Notes: generated by a model not told the origin, from the sequence alone. A stretch of DNA of 9,723 nt from CAVTWJ01 sp964525605 (GCA_964525605.1 CAZGKT010000073.1:1-9723); one strand, 5' to 3'; positions 1 through 5,227 are shown, counted from the first letter of the stretch. Made by a program: numbers and translations.

Positions 1-1
1 A

Positions 2-73
2 GGAGTACAATACAAAACGGCCGCACAGTTCGCTGGGGTATCGGCCACCGGCCCCAGAAGCGTACAGCATTGA
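2..73 (+). pseudogene. C-terminal fragment of an IS3-type transposase (OrfB)
   Basis: Frame 2 is open from the window edge to a TGA at 71-73 and encodes 23 residues, including YKTAAQFAG. IS3-family OrfB integrases commonly end with a motif like GYKTPAEFA, shortly after the last catalytic glutamate of the DDE domain. The catalytic part lies outside the window. The frame continues after the TGA with another 16 codons to a TAG at 122-124, so the stop at 71 may be natural or a decay mutation. The position, about 90 bases inside the presumed inverted repeat, fits the end of a transposase gene. The match is short, so confidence is limited. Confidence 0.4.
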
Positions 74-87
74 GCCCGTCAGTCAAT

Positions 88-807
88 TCAGGCCCATGCC
101 GACGTCAAGAAACTGAGTCTATAGTGTGAGATACGGGGTGGTACTAAAACCGGGGGCAGGTCAAGGCTTCGAGAATTAATTTTTTCTCTTACAAAGGAAT
201 TAAAGCTACTAAATAATTCGGTTTCTTTTTTTGTGATTTCGGATTTGTTCTTAAGATTTTTGAGGACATAGTTAGTAACGCGGTCATGAAGTTCAAACGG
301 AAGTGGTCGATCATCGTTATTAAAGTCGTCTGTCTGTTTAGGATTTCCAAAAACGGGTAAAGTACGATTGCATTCTATACCGGCTTCTCTGTCAGTTGCC
401 CCTCGCTTTAATAACTCAATAAAAATACCCATCCAAGTTCCTTCGTCATTTAAAGTAATTAACCGACGCTCAACATCATTTAATCCCCACCACCAGATAA
501 CATCTTTTTCACGCACATCGTCTCTTTTTAACAATTCATAACGTGATTTGAACCCACCCGCCATTAATTGAATATGAGAATCCATTGATTTTTCTTTACC
601 TAGAAATATTTCTCCTAAATTCTCGGGTAAGTAATATGTTCCGTTTTTCTTTGATTCTTTAATACAAACTCTTACAGCATTTTCAGCAAGCTTCAATGCT
701 TGTTCAAAAGGGATGCCGCCTGCGGCTAGCAAATCGACATGATTTTTTACCAAGGCCTTCTCAAATTCAGTAAATGGATAAAAAATACTTTTGATTTTTT
801 CAAACAT
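88..807 (-). CDS. Hypothetical protein, 3' end replaced by IS sequence
   Basis: I do not recognise this 239-residue protein. The start at 807 (MFEKIKSIF) is chosen because GGCGG lies 7 bases before it; an in-frame ATG at 831 would add 8 residues but has no good ribosome site. No signal peptide or clear membrane segment is visible. The first half is helical (FEKALVKNHVDLLAAGG, FEQALKLAENAV), followed by a Trp-rich patch (VIWWWGLNDVERR) and a polar, charged C-terminal half. The codons are strongly AT-rich. Residues 216-239 (DLPPVLVPPR onward) are encoded by bases 88-162, inside the IS3-like end, so the native C-terminus is lost and the tail is a chance reading of IS DNA. The protein is probably truncated and may be non-functional. 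It is divergent from the membrane-protein gene at 966. Confidence 0.6.
   Translation of the reverse strand: MFEKIKSIFYPFTEFEKALVKNHVDLLAAGGIPFEQALKLAENAVRVCIKESKKNGTYYLPENLGEIFLGKEKSMDSHIQLMAGGFKSRYELLKRDDVREKDVIWWWGLNDVERRLITLNDEGTWMGIFIELLKRGATDREAGIECNRTLPVFGNPKQTDDFNNDDRPLPFELHDRVTNYVLKNLKNKSEITKKETELFSSFNSFVREKINSRSLDLPPVLVPPRISHYRLSFLTSAWA
150..163 (-). repeat. Terminal inverted repeat of the IS element
   Basis: The plus strand reads ccgggggcaggtca, with its outer end at 163. On the minus strand it starts TGACCTGCCCCC, typical of IS3-family ends. It coincides with the base-composition boundary and with the point where the minus-strand gene loses its native character. The partner repeat is outside the window. 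Confidence 0.55.
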
Positions 808-858
808 TGAATTTCCGCCTTTAATTGGCAAGGCTTACTCAAACAAGTCGATTTTTTC

Positions 859-898
859 TGTGGATAAAAAAGACTGGAACTTGAGTTTATTATCCAGA
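859..898. other. DnaA-box-like 9-mers in the divergent spacer
   Basis: TTATCCACA, the consensus DnaA box, is present on the minus strand at 859-867. TTATCCAGA (8 of 9) is on the plus strand at 890-898. Together they form a 7-bp inverted repeat (TGGATAA/TTATCCA) with a 22-base loop in an AT-rich spacer between divergent genes. Two boxes are too few to call an origin. They could be a DnaA-responsive regulatory site, a relic of a mobile replicon, or chance. Confidence 0.3.
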
Positions 899-951
899 CA
901 CTGCATTAAATTTTGGACCTATTTAGTTTAGTCCCAAAAGGGAGGACTATT

Positions 952-957
952 TATAAT
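952..957 (+). promoter_or_regulatory. Candidate -10 element (TATAAT)
   Basis: A perfect TATAAT ends 8 bases before the ATG at 966. No good -35 hexamer stands 16-18 bases upstream. If used, transcription would begin at or just before the start codon, giving a leaderless message. This fits the lack of a ribosome site close to the ATG: the only GGAGG, at 941-945, is 20 bases away. A small inverted repeat, AGTCC/GGACT (930-934/944-948), lies just upstream. Confidence 0.3.
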
Positions 958-965
958 ATCGAATT

Positions 966-1493
966 ATGTTTAATAAATGGATCGTTTTGGCCGTTTCTTT
1001 GGTGGGTCTTCTTATGAGAATCATTAAACCTGAATGGTTTTACGAGCCTCTTCGCCCTTTTCTAACAGCAATAATTATTTTGGCGATAGTTTGGTGTCTG
1101 TGGATGGCCTGGAAAGAACATAGTTCATTTATACGTGTTGTTCCTCGTTATGGAATGGTTAAATTTAGTCACGAACTAATAGTAAAAATTATAAATAATT
1201 CTGATTTTCAAATCACGGTCACCAAATTTGGATTTATCCACGGTTGGTTTGAAAAATTCAGAATAATTAATCTTGGTATCGTCAATTCTAAGAAAGAAGA
1301 TTCGATCATATTTTTGCCAGTAACTATTGAACCTCATGATGCAAAAGAATTAATTGTTCGGAATGACCATATTCAATGGCAAAAAGAAACTGGAAAAATT
1401 CATGGTGTCTATGTGGAAACGGCTACAAACCATATTTTCAGTGGCAAGGATAGCAATTTTAATAGGGCAGTAGAACGGTTGAAAAAGGCTTAA
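966..1493 (+). CDS. Small two-helix membrane protein of unknown function
   Basis: A 175-residue protein I do not recognise. Two hydrophobic segments, about residues 5-20 (WIVLAVSLVGLLM) and 32-49 (FLTAIIILAIVWCLWMAW), are joined by a short loop with PEWFYEPLRP, consistent with a helical hairpin in the inner membrane. Residues from about 57 to 160 look like a soluble beta-rich domain. The stretch HELIVKIINNSDFQITVTKFGF has the pattern of an immunoglobulin-like strand pair seen in many uncharacterised membrane-anchored proteins. The C-terminus is basic (VERLKKA). The codons are AT-rich, like the truncated gene to its left and unlike the core, which suggests both arrived together by transfer. 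No ribosome site is evident; see the -10 element. It is convergent with the PIN operon. Confidence 0.65.
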   Translation: MFNKWIVLAVSLVGLLMRIIKPEWFYEPLRPFLTAIIILAIVWCLWMAWKEHSSFIRVVPRYGMVKFSHELIVKIINNSDFQITVTKFGFIHGWFEKFRIINLGIVNSKKEDSIIFLPVTIEPHDAKELIVRNDHIQWQKETGKIHGVYVETATNHIFSGKDSNFNRAVERLKKA

Positions 1494-1509
1494 CTAAATT
1501 ACCGTAAAC

Positions 1510-1536
1510 AAAAAAGCCCCCGGAATTACCGAGAGC
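1510..1536 (-). terminator. Intrinsic terminator of the PIN/64-residue operon
   Basis: On the minus strand an 8-bp stem, GCTCTCGG/CCGGGGGC (two G-U pairs; 1529-1536 and 1516-1523), has a 5-base loop and is followed by TTTTTTG. It lies 42 bases past the stop of the 64-residue gene. On the plus strand the two G-U pairs become C-A mismatches and no T-run follows, so it acts mainly on minus-strand transcripts. Confidence 0.7.
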
Positions 1537-1578
1537 CATTGTTTAAAAACAGGGATAACCGAATGCTTAATGGTTGGG

Positions 1579-1773
1579 TTAAGCGCCCTTCACAAGTCTT
1601 TTGGTAGGAACACCTTTAATCGACTTCTCTAAAAGCTCTTTCCAAAAAGGATCATGGCTCACTTTTTCATGGGCCGATTCCAACATGGCTTTCAAGGGCT
1701 TGCCTTCGTTTTCGCGGTCCAAGGTTTCACGAACCTTCCGCATCCAATCAACGGCATGAAAATCATTACTCAT
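1579..1773 (-). CDS. 64-residue partner of the PIN protein, putative antitoxin
   Basis: A small helical, charged, cytoplasmic protein (FHAVDWMRKVRETLDREN, then a lysine- and glutamate-rich second half). Its start overlaps the end of the PIN gene by 8 bases (ATGAGTAA), and AGAGG, 9 bases before the ATG, is inside that gene. The two are therefore co-transcribed and probably translationally coupled. I recognise no DNA-binding fold such as ribbon-helix-helix, AbrB or Phd. Short proteins with an N-terminal VxxMRxIRxxL-like helix are, from memory, often found beside PIN genes, so an antitoxin role is an inference from context. A 6-bp inverted repeat (GCTTAA/TTAAGC, 1565-1570/1579-1584) overlaps the stop codon. 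The terminator follows 42 bases on. Confidence 0.65.
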   Translation of the reverse strand: MSNDFHAVDWMRKVRETLDRENEGKPLKAMLESAHEKVSHDPFWKELLEKSIKGVPTKRLVKGA

Positions 1774-2227
1774 AACTCAACACCTCTTTTGGAGTCCGTA
1801 TCTCAATGGCCGGGTAACCTAATTCCAAATTGACCGCTTGGAAATGGCGGATACGCCCCAAATTGACGATATGCTTGAAGTTCCAACTTACCAAGACATC
1901 GGTCCCGCCGGTCGTCGCCAAGGCCACATGCAAAGCGTCAGCCCTAGAACCTGGGCCAATTATACCCCGTTTAAGATAAGTTTCCGCAAGCTCAATGGAA
2001 TCCTGGGTGTCGGGCAATAAAACCTTGTGTTCATTCGGGATTTCCAGCAACCGGTTTTTCACCGCCTGGGGAGCGCCCTCCAATTCCCGGACAACCAGCT
2101 CGGAAATGGCCATTAGGAATTTTCCGCTTTTAAACTGGGTCCAAAGCGCAAGGCTACCCTCGGAAAATTCGGCGTCCTCACAGCCTCCGATCACGGAAGC
2201 GTCTGTGTAAATAACTAATTTCTTCAT
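1766..2227 (-). CDS. PIN-domain nuclease, VapC-like toxin
   Basis: A 153-residue single-domain PIN protein, a usual length for VapC-type toxins, which are Mg2+-dependent RNases. Visible landmarks: the first strand with the metal-binding Asp (VIYTDASVIGG, D9); a conserved acidic residue in ISELVVRELEG (E43 or E48); the central SRADALHVALA with D97; and the late SWNFKHI motif, where N116 stands at a position often Asp or Asn in this subgroup. These four positions would build the acidic active site. The start at 2227 puts D9 where the family has it; the ribosome site is weak (GGGAA, 6 bases upstream). It is the first gene of a two-gene unit with a 64-residue partner, the reverse of the usual antitoxin-first order. 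It could instead be a stand-alone PIN RNase. Confidence 0.85.
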   Translation of the reverse strand: MKKLVIYTDASVIGGCEDAEFSEGSLALWTQFKSGKFLMAISELVVRELEGAPQAVKNRLLEIPNEHKVLLPDTQDSIELAETYLKRGIIGPGSRADALHVALATTGGTDVLVSWNFKHIVNLGRIRHFQAVNLELGYPAIEIRTPKEVLSYE

Positions 2228-2260
2228 CGCCTGTTCCCGGAATCAAAGTTCATGGGATTC

Positions 2261-2289
2261 ATAATAGCTTTTATTTAAGGACCCAATAA
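2261..2289 (-). promoter_or_regulatory. Candidate promoter of the PIN operon
   Basis: On the minus strand TTATTG (2284-2289) and TATTAT (2261-2266) are separated by exactly 17 bases, and the -10 ends 33 bases before the PIN start codon. The -10 is good and the -35 is poor, so an activator or low activity is possible. The phased GTGTCAT repeats lie 23-50 bases upstream of the -35. Confidence 0.35.
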
Positions 2290-2311
2290 CCGAAAAACAA
2301 GCGTTCTTCCC

Positions 2312-2339
2312 GTGTCATATACGTGTCATTCGGTGTCAT
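2312..2339. repeat. Three helically phased GTGTCAT repeats
   Basis: GTGTCAT occurs at 2312-2318, 2323-2329 and 2333-2339, with start-to-start distances of 11 and 10 bp, close to one helical turn. This spacing suits cooperative binding of a protein to one face of the DNA. The set lies just upstream of the candidate PIN promoter. No known binding motif is recognised. Confidence 0.5.
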
Positions 2340-2350
2340 TGAAATCGAGT

Positions 2351-2386
2351 CTTGACCGTCGCCAACTGCCCTTGACCGTCACCAAC
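2351..2386. repeat. 16-bp direct repeat pair, 20-bp period
   Basis: CTTGACCGTCGCCAAC (2351-2366) and CTTGACCGTCACCAAC (2371-2386) differ at one base and are separated by TGCC, giving a 20-bp period. They sit between the GTGTCAT set and the tRNA terminator. They might be an operator, or the relic of an integration or duplication event. Confidence 0.5.
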
Positions 2387-2437
2387 AAAAAAGGCCTTTG
2401 CTTGGTCGGGTCACTGAAACCCTTACAAACAAAGGCC
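2387..2437 (-). terminator. Intrinsic terminator downstream of tRNA-Arg
   Basis: The outer stem GGCCTTTG/CAAAGGCC (2393-2400/2430-2437) is extended inward by TTG/CAA after one mismatch and then, past an internal loop, by GGGT/ACCC (2408-2411/2419-2422). On the minus strand the stem is followed directly by TTTTTTG (2392-2387). It starts 35 bases past the CCA end of the tRNA and fits a stable-RNA terminator. It also insulates the PIN operon from read-through. Confidence 0.75.
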
Positions 2438-2471
2438 CATTAAATGCTGATGGGGACTGTGAATTTAAAAG

Positions 2472-2548
2472 TGGTGCGCCTGGAGGGACTTGAACCCCCA
2501 ACCTACTGATCCGTAGTCAGTCGCTCTATCCAATTGAGCCACAGGCGC
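2472..2548 (-). tRNA. tRNA-Arg(ACG), CCA encoded
   Basis: The minus strand folds as a complete cloverleaf: acceptor GCGCCTG/CAGGCGC; D arm GCTC/GAGC with a TTGG loop; anticodon stem ACTGA/TCAGT around loop CTACGGA, giving anticodon ACG; a 5-base variable region; and T arm GGGGG/CCCTC with loop TTCAAGT. Discriminator A is at 2475 and CCA is encoded at 2474-2472, making 74 + 3 bases. A34 would be expected to become inosine through TadA, so that it reads CGU, CGC and CGA. The gene stands alone, downstream of and in the same direction as the GDT1-family gene. Confidence 0.97.
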
Positions 2549-2553
2549 GTCGG

Positions 2554-2577
2554 CCTTTCCTAAAAGCCCCGGAAAGG
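2554..2577 (-). repeat. Inverted repeat in the tRNA 5' leader
   Basis: CCTTTCC/GGAAAGG (2554-2560/2571-2577) is a perfect 7-bp stem with a 10-base loop, 5 bases before the mature tRNA 5' end. It lies between the candidate promoter and the tRNA, so it would form in the precursor next to the RNase P site. No T-run follows on either strand, so it is not an obvious terminator. Confidence 0.5.
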
Positions 2578-2583
2578 ACGAGT

Positions 2584-2613
2584 ATATTACCCAAAACGGC
2601 TTTTTTACCGCAA
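2584..2613 (-). promoter_or_regulatory. Candidate tRNA-Arg promoter
   Basis: On the minus strand TTGCGG (2608-2613) and TAATAT (2584-2589) are 18 bases apart, about 36 bases before the tRNA 5' end. An overlapping TATACT (2581-2586) is an alternative -10. No clear terminator lies between the GDT1 stop and here, so read-through from that gene is also possible. Confidence 0.4.
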
Positions 2614-2639
2614 GGGGAAAGGCCCGGGGAGAAAAAGCG

Positions 2640-3251
2640 TTATTTGTCCCAAAACCCGGCCAATAACAGGAATCCCACCGACATAAAAACCAGGGCCGCG
2701 AACTTTTGAAGCGGAACCGGGTTGAACAGTTTTCGGGCCTTGCGCCCGATCCAGATCATGAGGCCGGAACAGATCCAAAGGGCCAGGGTTGAGGCGAGGA
2801 AGATGGTCCAAGAATCCTTCGGCCATCGGGCGATGAGTGTTACCGCCGCCAGTTGGGTCAGGTCGCCCCACTCGGCGATAAAAATTACCGTGAAAGAAGA
2901 GACCGCTGTTTTTAGAAAAGTCTGTTTCGGGGTGAATTTCTCGTTCAATTCCTCGCGATGGCGCCAAATCAGGAAGGCGAAGATCAAAAATAAAACCCCC
3001 GCGCTGGCGTGAACGAAGGAGGGCGGAAGGAGGGCGATAAGTCCTCCGAAAAAAACAGCGACCAGGTTTTGAATCACGTATGCGGCGGCTACCCCAGCGA
3101 AGACCCCGAGAGGTTTATACCGGCTGGCCATCAGGATGGTCGCCAGGGCCGTTTTATCAGGCAGTTCGGCCAGGAATATAAGAAGGAAAGTGGAACCGAA
3201 AAGGGGCAGGTTGAGCGTGGGGTGCGTTAAAAGTGCGAAATTCATCGGCAC
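2640..3251 (-). CDS. GDT1/TMEM165 (UPF0016) family cation transporter
   Basis: A 203-residue inner-membrane protein with two homologous halves, the layout of the UPF0016/GDT1 family. Members move Mn2+ or Ca2+ across membranes in exchange for H+; bacterial forms such as MneA export manganese. The signature motifs are visible: ELPDKT at residues 29-34 and EWGDLT at 127-132. Each sits in a hydrophobic helix and supplies the acidic residues thought to bind the cation. The usual motif is ExGD[KR][TS], so Pro in the first and Leu in the second are a subgroup variant. About six membrane segments are visible, with a charged loop at 97-111 between the halves. The first codon is GTG at 3251; an ATG two codons on (3245) is as likely, as neither has a clear ribosome site. 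No yybP-ykoY manganese riboswitch is seen upstream. The metal is not decided by sequence. Confidence 0.88.
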   Translation of the reverse strand: MPMNFALLTHPTLNLPLFGSTFLLIFLAELPDKTALATILMASRYKPLGVFAGVAAAYVIQNLVAVFFGGLIALLPPSFVHASAGVLFLIFAFLIWRHREELNEKFTPKQTFLKTAVSSFTVIFIAEWGDLTQLAAVTLIARWPKDSWTIFLASTLALWICSGLMIWIGRKARKLFNPVPLQKFAALVFMSVGFLLLAGFWDK

Positions 3252-3280
3252 AGCTTAATGGTAGAGCTTTAACCAGGCAA

Positions 3281-3309
3281 CAGATAGAAACAGGTTAATA
3301 AGTTGTTAA
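3281..3309 (-). promoter_or_regulatory. Candidate promoter of the GDT1-family gene
   Basis: On the minus strand TTAACA (3304-3309) and TATCTG (3281-3286) are 17 bases apart, with the start codon about 30 bases downstream. It lies in the 127-base spacer shared with the divergent secreted-protein gene at 3379. The match is moderate. Confidence 0.3.
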
Positions 3310-3378
3310 GGTTGGAACTTTTATTTATTTGATTTCGTCTTATTTTCAGCAGTCGATTGAAAAACGGGGAGGGAACGG

Positions 3379-4143
3379 ATGAAACACCTATTGGCCTGGT
3401 GGGTGATGTTGTCATTTGTAGCCGGAACGGGGTTGGCTTTGGCGGATGCAACCCCCAAACAACTTCACAAAGCAAAGCACAAGCTGAAGAAACAAATCCA
3501 CAATGATAAAAAGGATATCGCGCAGGACCGGAAGGCGAGAAACGAAGACCAGGCGGCCGCCAAGAAAGCGCTGGCCACCGGCCACGATGGCATCGCCATC
3601 AAGGACGAGAAGGCTGCGATCAATGAGCAAAAAGATATCAACGCGGACAAGTCGCAGATCCACCAGGACAAAAAAGATATCCATGCGATTAACAAGGATC
3701 TCAAAACCGATAAAGAAATAGCGCAGGATCGGAAGGCCAGAAACGCGGACCAAACGGCGGCCGAAAAGGCCCTTTCTACCGGCCACGACCAGACCGCCAT
3801 CAAGGACGAAAAGGGCGCGATCCAGGAACAAAAGGACATTAATCAACTCAAGGGAGATTCCAAAGGCGGCAAGACCGCCACGGACGATTGGGAAGCTCAA
3901 TCGTCCGGTACGGCCCCTTCCAAAGCACCCGGGGGTGCCACTGGAGCGCAAGGCACCGGGGCTTCAGGTTCGGGAGTCGGAGCATCCGCCGACTTGGGAA
4001 CAGCGAGTAATAATATGAACTCAGCCGCGGATCCACACAGTTCCACCGTACCTGCGGGCCTGAAAGATTCGAACGGTGGCCCCGTCAATGGGAACGCGGC
4101 AGGTCAAGCCAGCGGCTCTCCCGCGGCCAATACTTCGAACTAA
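3379..4143 (+). CDS. Secreted lysine-rich helical protein with a duplicated 42-residue block
   Basis: A 254-residue protein of unknown function. GGGAGG stands 6 bases before the ATG. Residues 1-23 form a signal peptide (MKH, a hydrophobic core, cleavage near LALADA), so it is exported. Residues 25-160 are highly charged and predicted helical or coiled coil, with Asp/Lys patterns such as IHNDKKDI and IHQDKKDI. Blocks 47-88 and 114-155 match at 34 of 42 positions (IAQDRKARN...DQ.AA..KAL.TGHD...AIKDEK.AI.EQKDIN). Residues 165-254 change to a Gly/Ser/Ala/Asn/Pro-rich, probably disordered tail. No enzyme motif, lipobox, cell-wall anchor or membrane segment is visible. The organisation suggests a periplasmic or surface structural protein. 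It has its own terminator at 4166. Confidence 0.75.
   Translation: MKHLLAWWVMLSFVAGTGLALADATPKQLHKAKHKLKKQIHNDKKDIAQDRKARNEDQAAAKKALATGHDGIAIKDEKAAINEQKDINADKSQIHQDKKDIHAINKDLKTDKEIAQDRKARNADQTAAEKALSTGHDQTAIKDEKGAIQEQKDINQLKGDSKGGKTATDDWEAQSSGTAPSKAPGGATGAQGTGASGSGVGASADLGTASNNMNSAADPHSSTVPAGLKDSNGGPVNGNAAGQASGSPAANTSN
3517..3843 (+). repeat. Tandem-type duplication inside the helical protein gene
   Basis: Two 126-bp copies, 3517-3642 and 3718-3843, encode the 42-residue blocks and are separated by 75 bp. Protein identity is 34/42. Many differences are at third codon positions, so the duplication is not recent and has been kept under protein-level selection. Confidence 0.75.
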
Positions 4144-4165
4144 ATCTTTTTATCAGTTGATGGAA

Positions 4166-4197
4166 GGGCGGAGCCAAACGGTTCCGCCCTTTTTTTA
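4166..4197 (+). terminator. Strong intrinsic terminator after the helical-protein gene
   Basis: A 10-bp stem, GGGCGGAGCC/GGTTCCGCCC (one G-U), has an AAAC loop (4176-4179) and is followed by TTTTTTTA. It begins 22 bases after the stop codon, which makes the upstream gene monocistronic. Confidence 0.9.
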
Positions 4198-4291
4198 TTT
4201 CCGGGTCTTTGGTTTATTTTGAGATTAATGATAAAGTCCTGATTGAAAGGGCCCGAGCGCTCTTGGTTTTGAAAAATTAAAGGGGAGATTC

Positions 4292-5227
4292 ATGCGAAAG
4301 GGTTATTCGTATTATTCAGCGGTTTTAGCGATTTGCGTTTTGGGCATCCAGGCCTGCGGCAGTAAGAGCAATCCCACTACCGCAATCAAGGGCCCCGCAT
4401 CCTATTCCTCCGGGGCGATTACGGTCGTGGGCAGCGGAATCTATCAACCCTACGGCATCACGTTTGACAGTTTCAGCGGTTCCGGGGACCTTTGGTTTGT
4501 CGCCAATAGCAATCCGGGAACGATCTATGGATATACCTCGGCCGGGGCCGCCGTTACTTCCTCCCCTTATTACGCCGGAACATCCACCTATGATTATCCC
4601 GACCAAATCAGCACCGATCCCAGTGGATATTTATATGTTACGGACTATTCAAACAATCAAGTCGAGGTATTGACCCCTACCGGCGCTTCGGTCGGTATCG
4701 CCGTTTCGGGTCTCACCCACCCCACCGACGCGGTAGTCAACGCGGCTGGTACCACCCTCTACATCAGCGAGGAAACGTCCCCGGATGTGACCTTCCTGAC
4801 CTATACCATTTCGGGTACGAGTTATCCCAAAACCTATAATCCCGTCTCTAATAGTTTCCCCACGGGCGGCGGAGCCTACGACCCCAATCGAAACACGGCC
4901 TTGGCTTTGGATTCGAACGGGAATGTTTACTCGACGGATTTCAACGGTAACGAGATTTTGAAATACAGCCCCACCGGCGCCAGCCCGGTGACCTTTATCC
5001 CCGCCTCCAATTGGCCCTGGGGTATCGCCTTTGACACGTCAGGAAATCTATTCGTGACGGAACAAACCAGTCCCATGTTTATCCAGGAATACAGCAGTAC
5101 GGGAAGCGCCGGGGTATCCATCGGGGTGCCCGCCAATTCGAATCTGACGGGTCTTACGGTGGATGGTTCCGGAAACCTGTTCGTTTCCGATAGCTATCAT
5201 GGCCAAATTCTCGAATTTAAAAAATAA
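4292..5227 (+). CDS. NHL-repeat beta-propeller lipoprotein
   Basis: A 311-residue exported lipoprotein of unknown specific role. GGGGAG lies 5 bases before the ATG. The N-terminus has basic residues, a hydrophobic core and a lipobox IQAC, so C22 would be lipidated; Gly-Ser after the Cys favours the outer membrane. The rest consists of NHL/Vgb-like blades with the pattern (P)xGIxxDxSGNLxVxDxxxxxIxxYxxTG, at about residues 52-82, 103-130, 142-171, 202-229, 242-271 and 285-310. This gives six repeats, as expected for a six-bladed propeller. Such proteins act as binding or scaffold modules on the cell surface or in the periplasm; a few are enzymes, but no catalytic residues can be assigned. It is flanked by terminators on both sides, so it is probably a single-gene unit. 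Confidence 0.85.
   Translation: MRKGYSYYSAVLAICVLGIQACGSKSNPTTAIKGPASYSSGAITVVGSGIYQPYGITFDSFSGSGDLWFVANSNPGTIYGYTSAGAAVTSSPYYAGTSTYDYPDQISTDPSGYLYVTDYSNNQVEVLTPTGASVGIAVSGLTHPTDAVVNAAGTTLYISEETSPDVTFLTYTISGTSYPKTYNPVSNSFPTGGGAYDPNRNTALALDSNGNVYSTDFNGNEILKYSPTGASPVTFIPASNWPWGIAFDTSGNLFVTEQTSPMFIQEYSSTGSAGVSIGVPANSNLTGLTVDGSGNLFVSDSYHGQILEFKK

Larger units (their letters stand above)
1..163 (+). mobile_element. Right end of an IS3-family insertion sequence (partial)
   Basis: The first 163 bases are GC-richer than the AT-rich DNA that follows, and the change is abrupt at about 163. Read leftward from 163, the end begins TGACCTGCCCCCG, which resembles the TGA..CCCC terminal inverted repeats of IS3-family elements. 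A short open stretch at 2-73 reads like an IS3 OrfB C-terminus (see that entry). The left part of the element lies outside the window, so neither the other inverted repeat nor the 3-4 bp target duplication can be seen. The family assignment rests on memory of such ends and on the short peptide, not on a search. Confidence 0.6.

Noticed and set aside
1838..2210. Two plus-strand frames over the PIN gene
   Set aside because: They are antisense to a coherent PIN domain and have no ribosome site or domain.
2312..2386. CRISPR array
   Set aside because: The repeats are 7 and 16 bases long with spacers of 3-4 bases, which does not fit repeat-spacer architecture, and no cas genes are present.
2472..2500. 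tRNA-Arg 3' end as an attachment site for an integrated element
   Set aside because: No second copy of the tRNA 3' end and no integrase gene are present in the window.
2605..3230. Additional frames on both strands over the GDT1-family gene
   Set aside because: They conflict with a clear family member carrying both signature motifs. Their products show no recognisable features.
3252..3378. yybP-ykoY manganese riboswitch before the GDT1-family gene
   Set aside because: The conserved loop sequences of that class are not visible in the minus-strand leader.
3412..3951. Open frames on the minus strand across the helical-protein gene
   Set aside because: They are shadows of the Lys/Asp-rich repeat gene, which has a signal peptide, a good ribosome site and a terminator. 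The antisense products are low-complexity.
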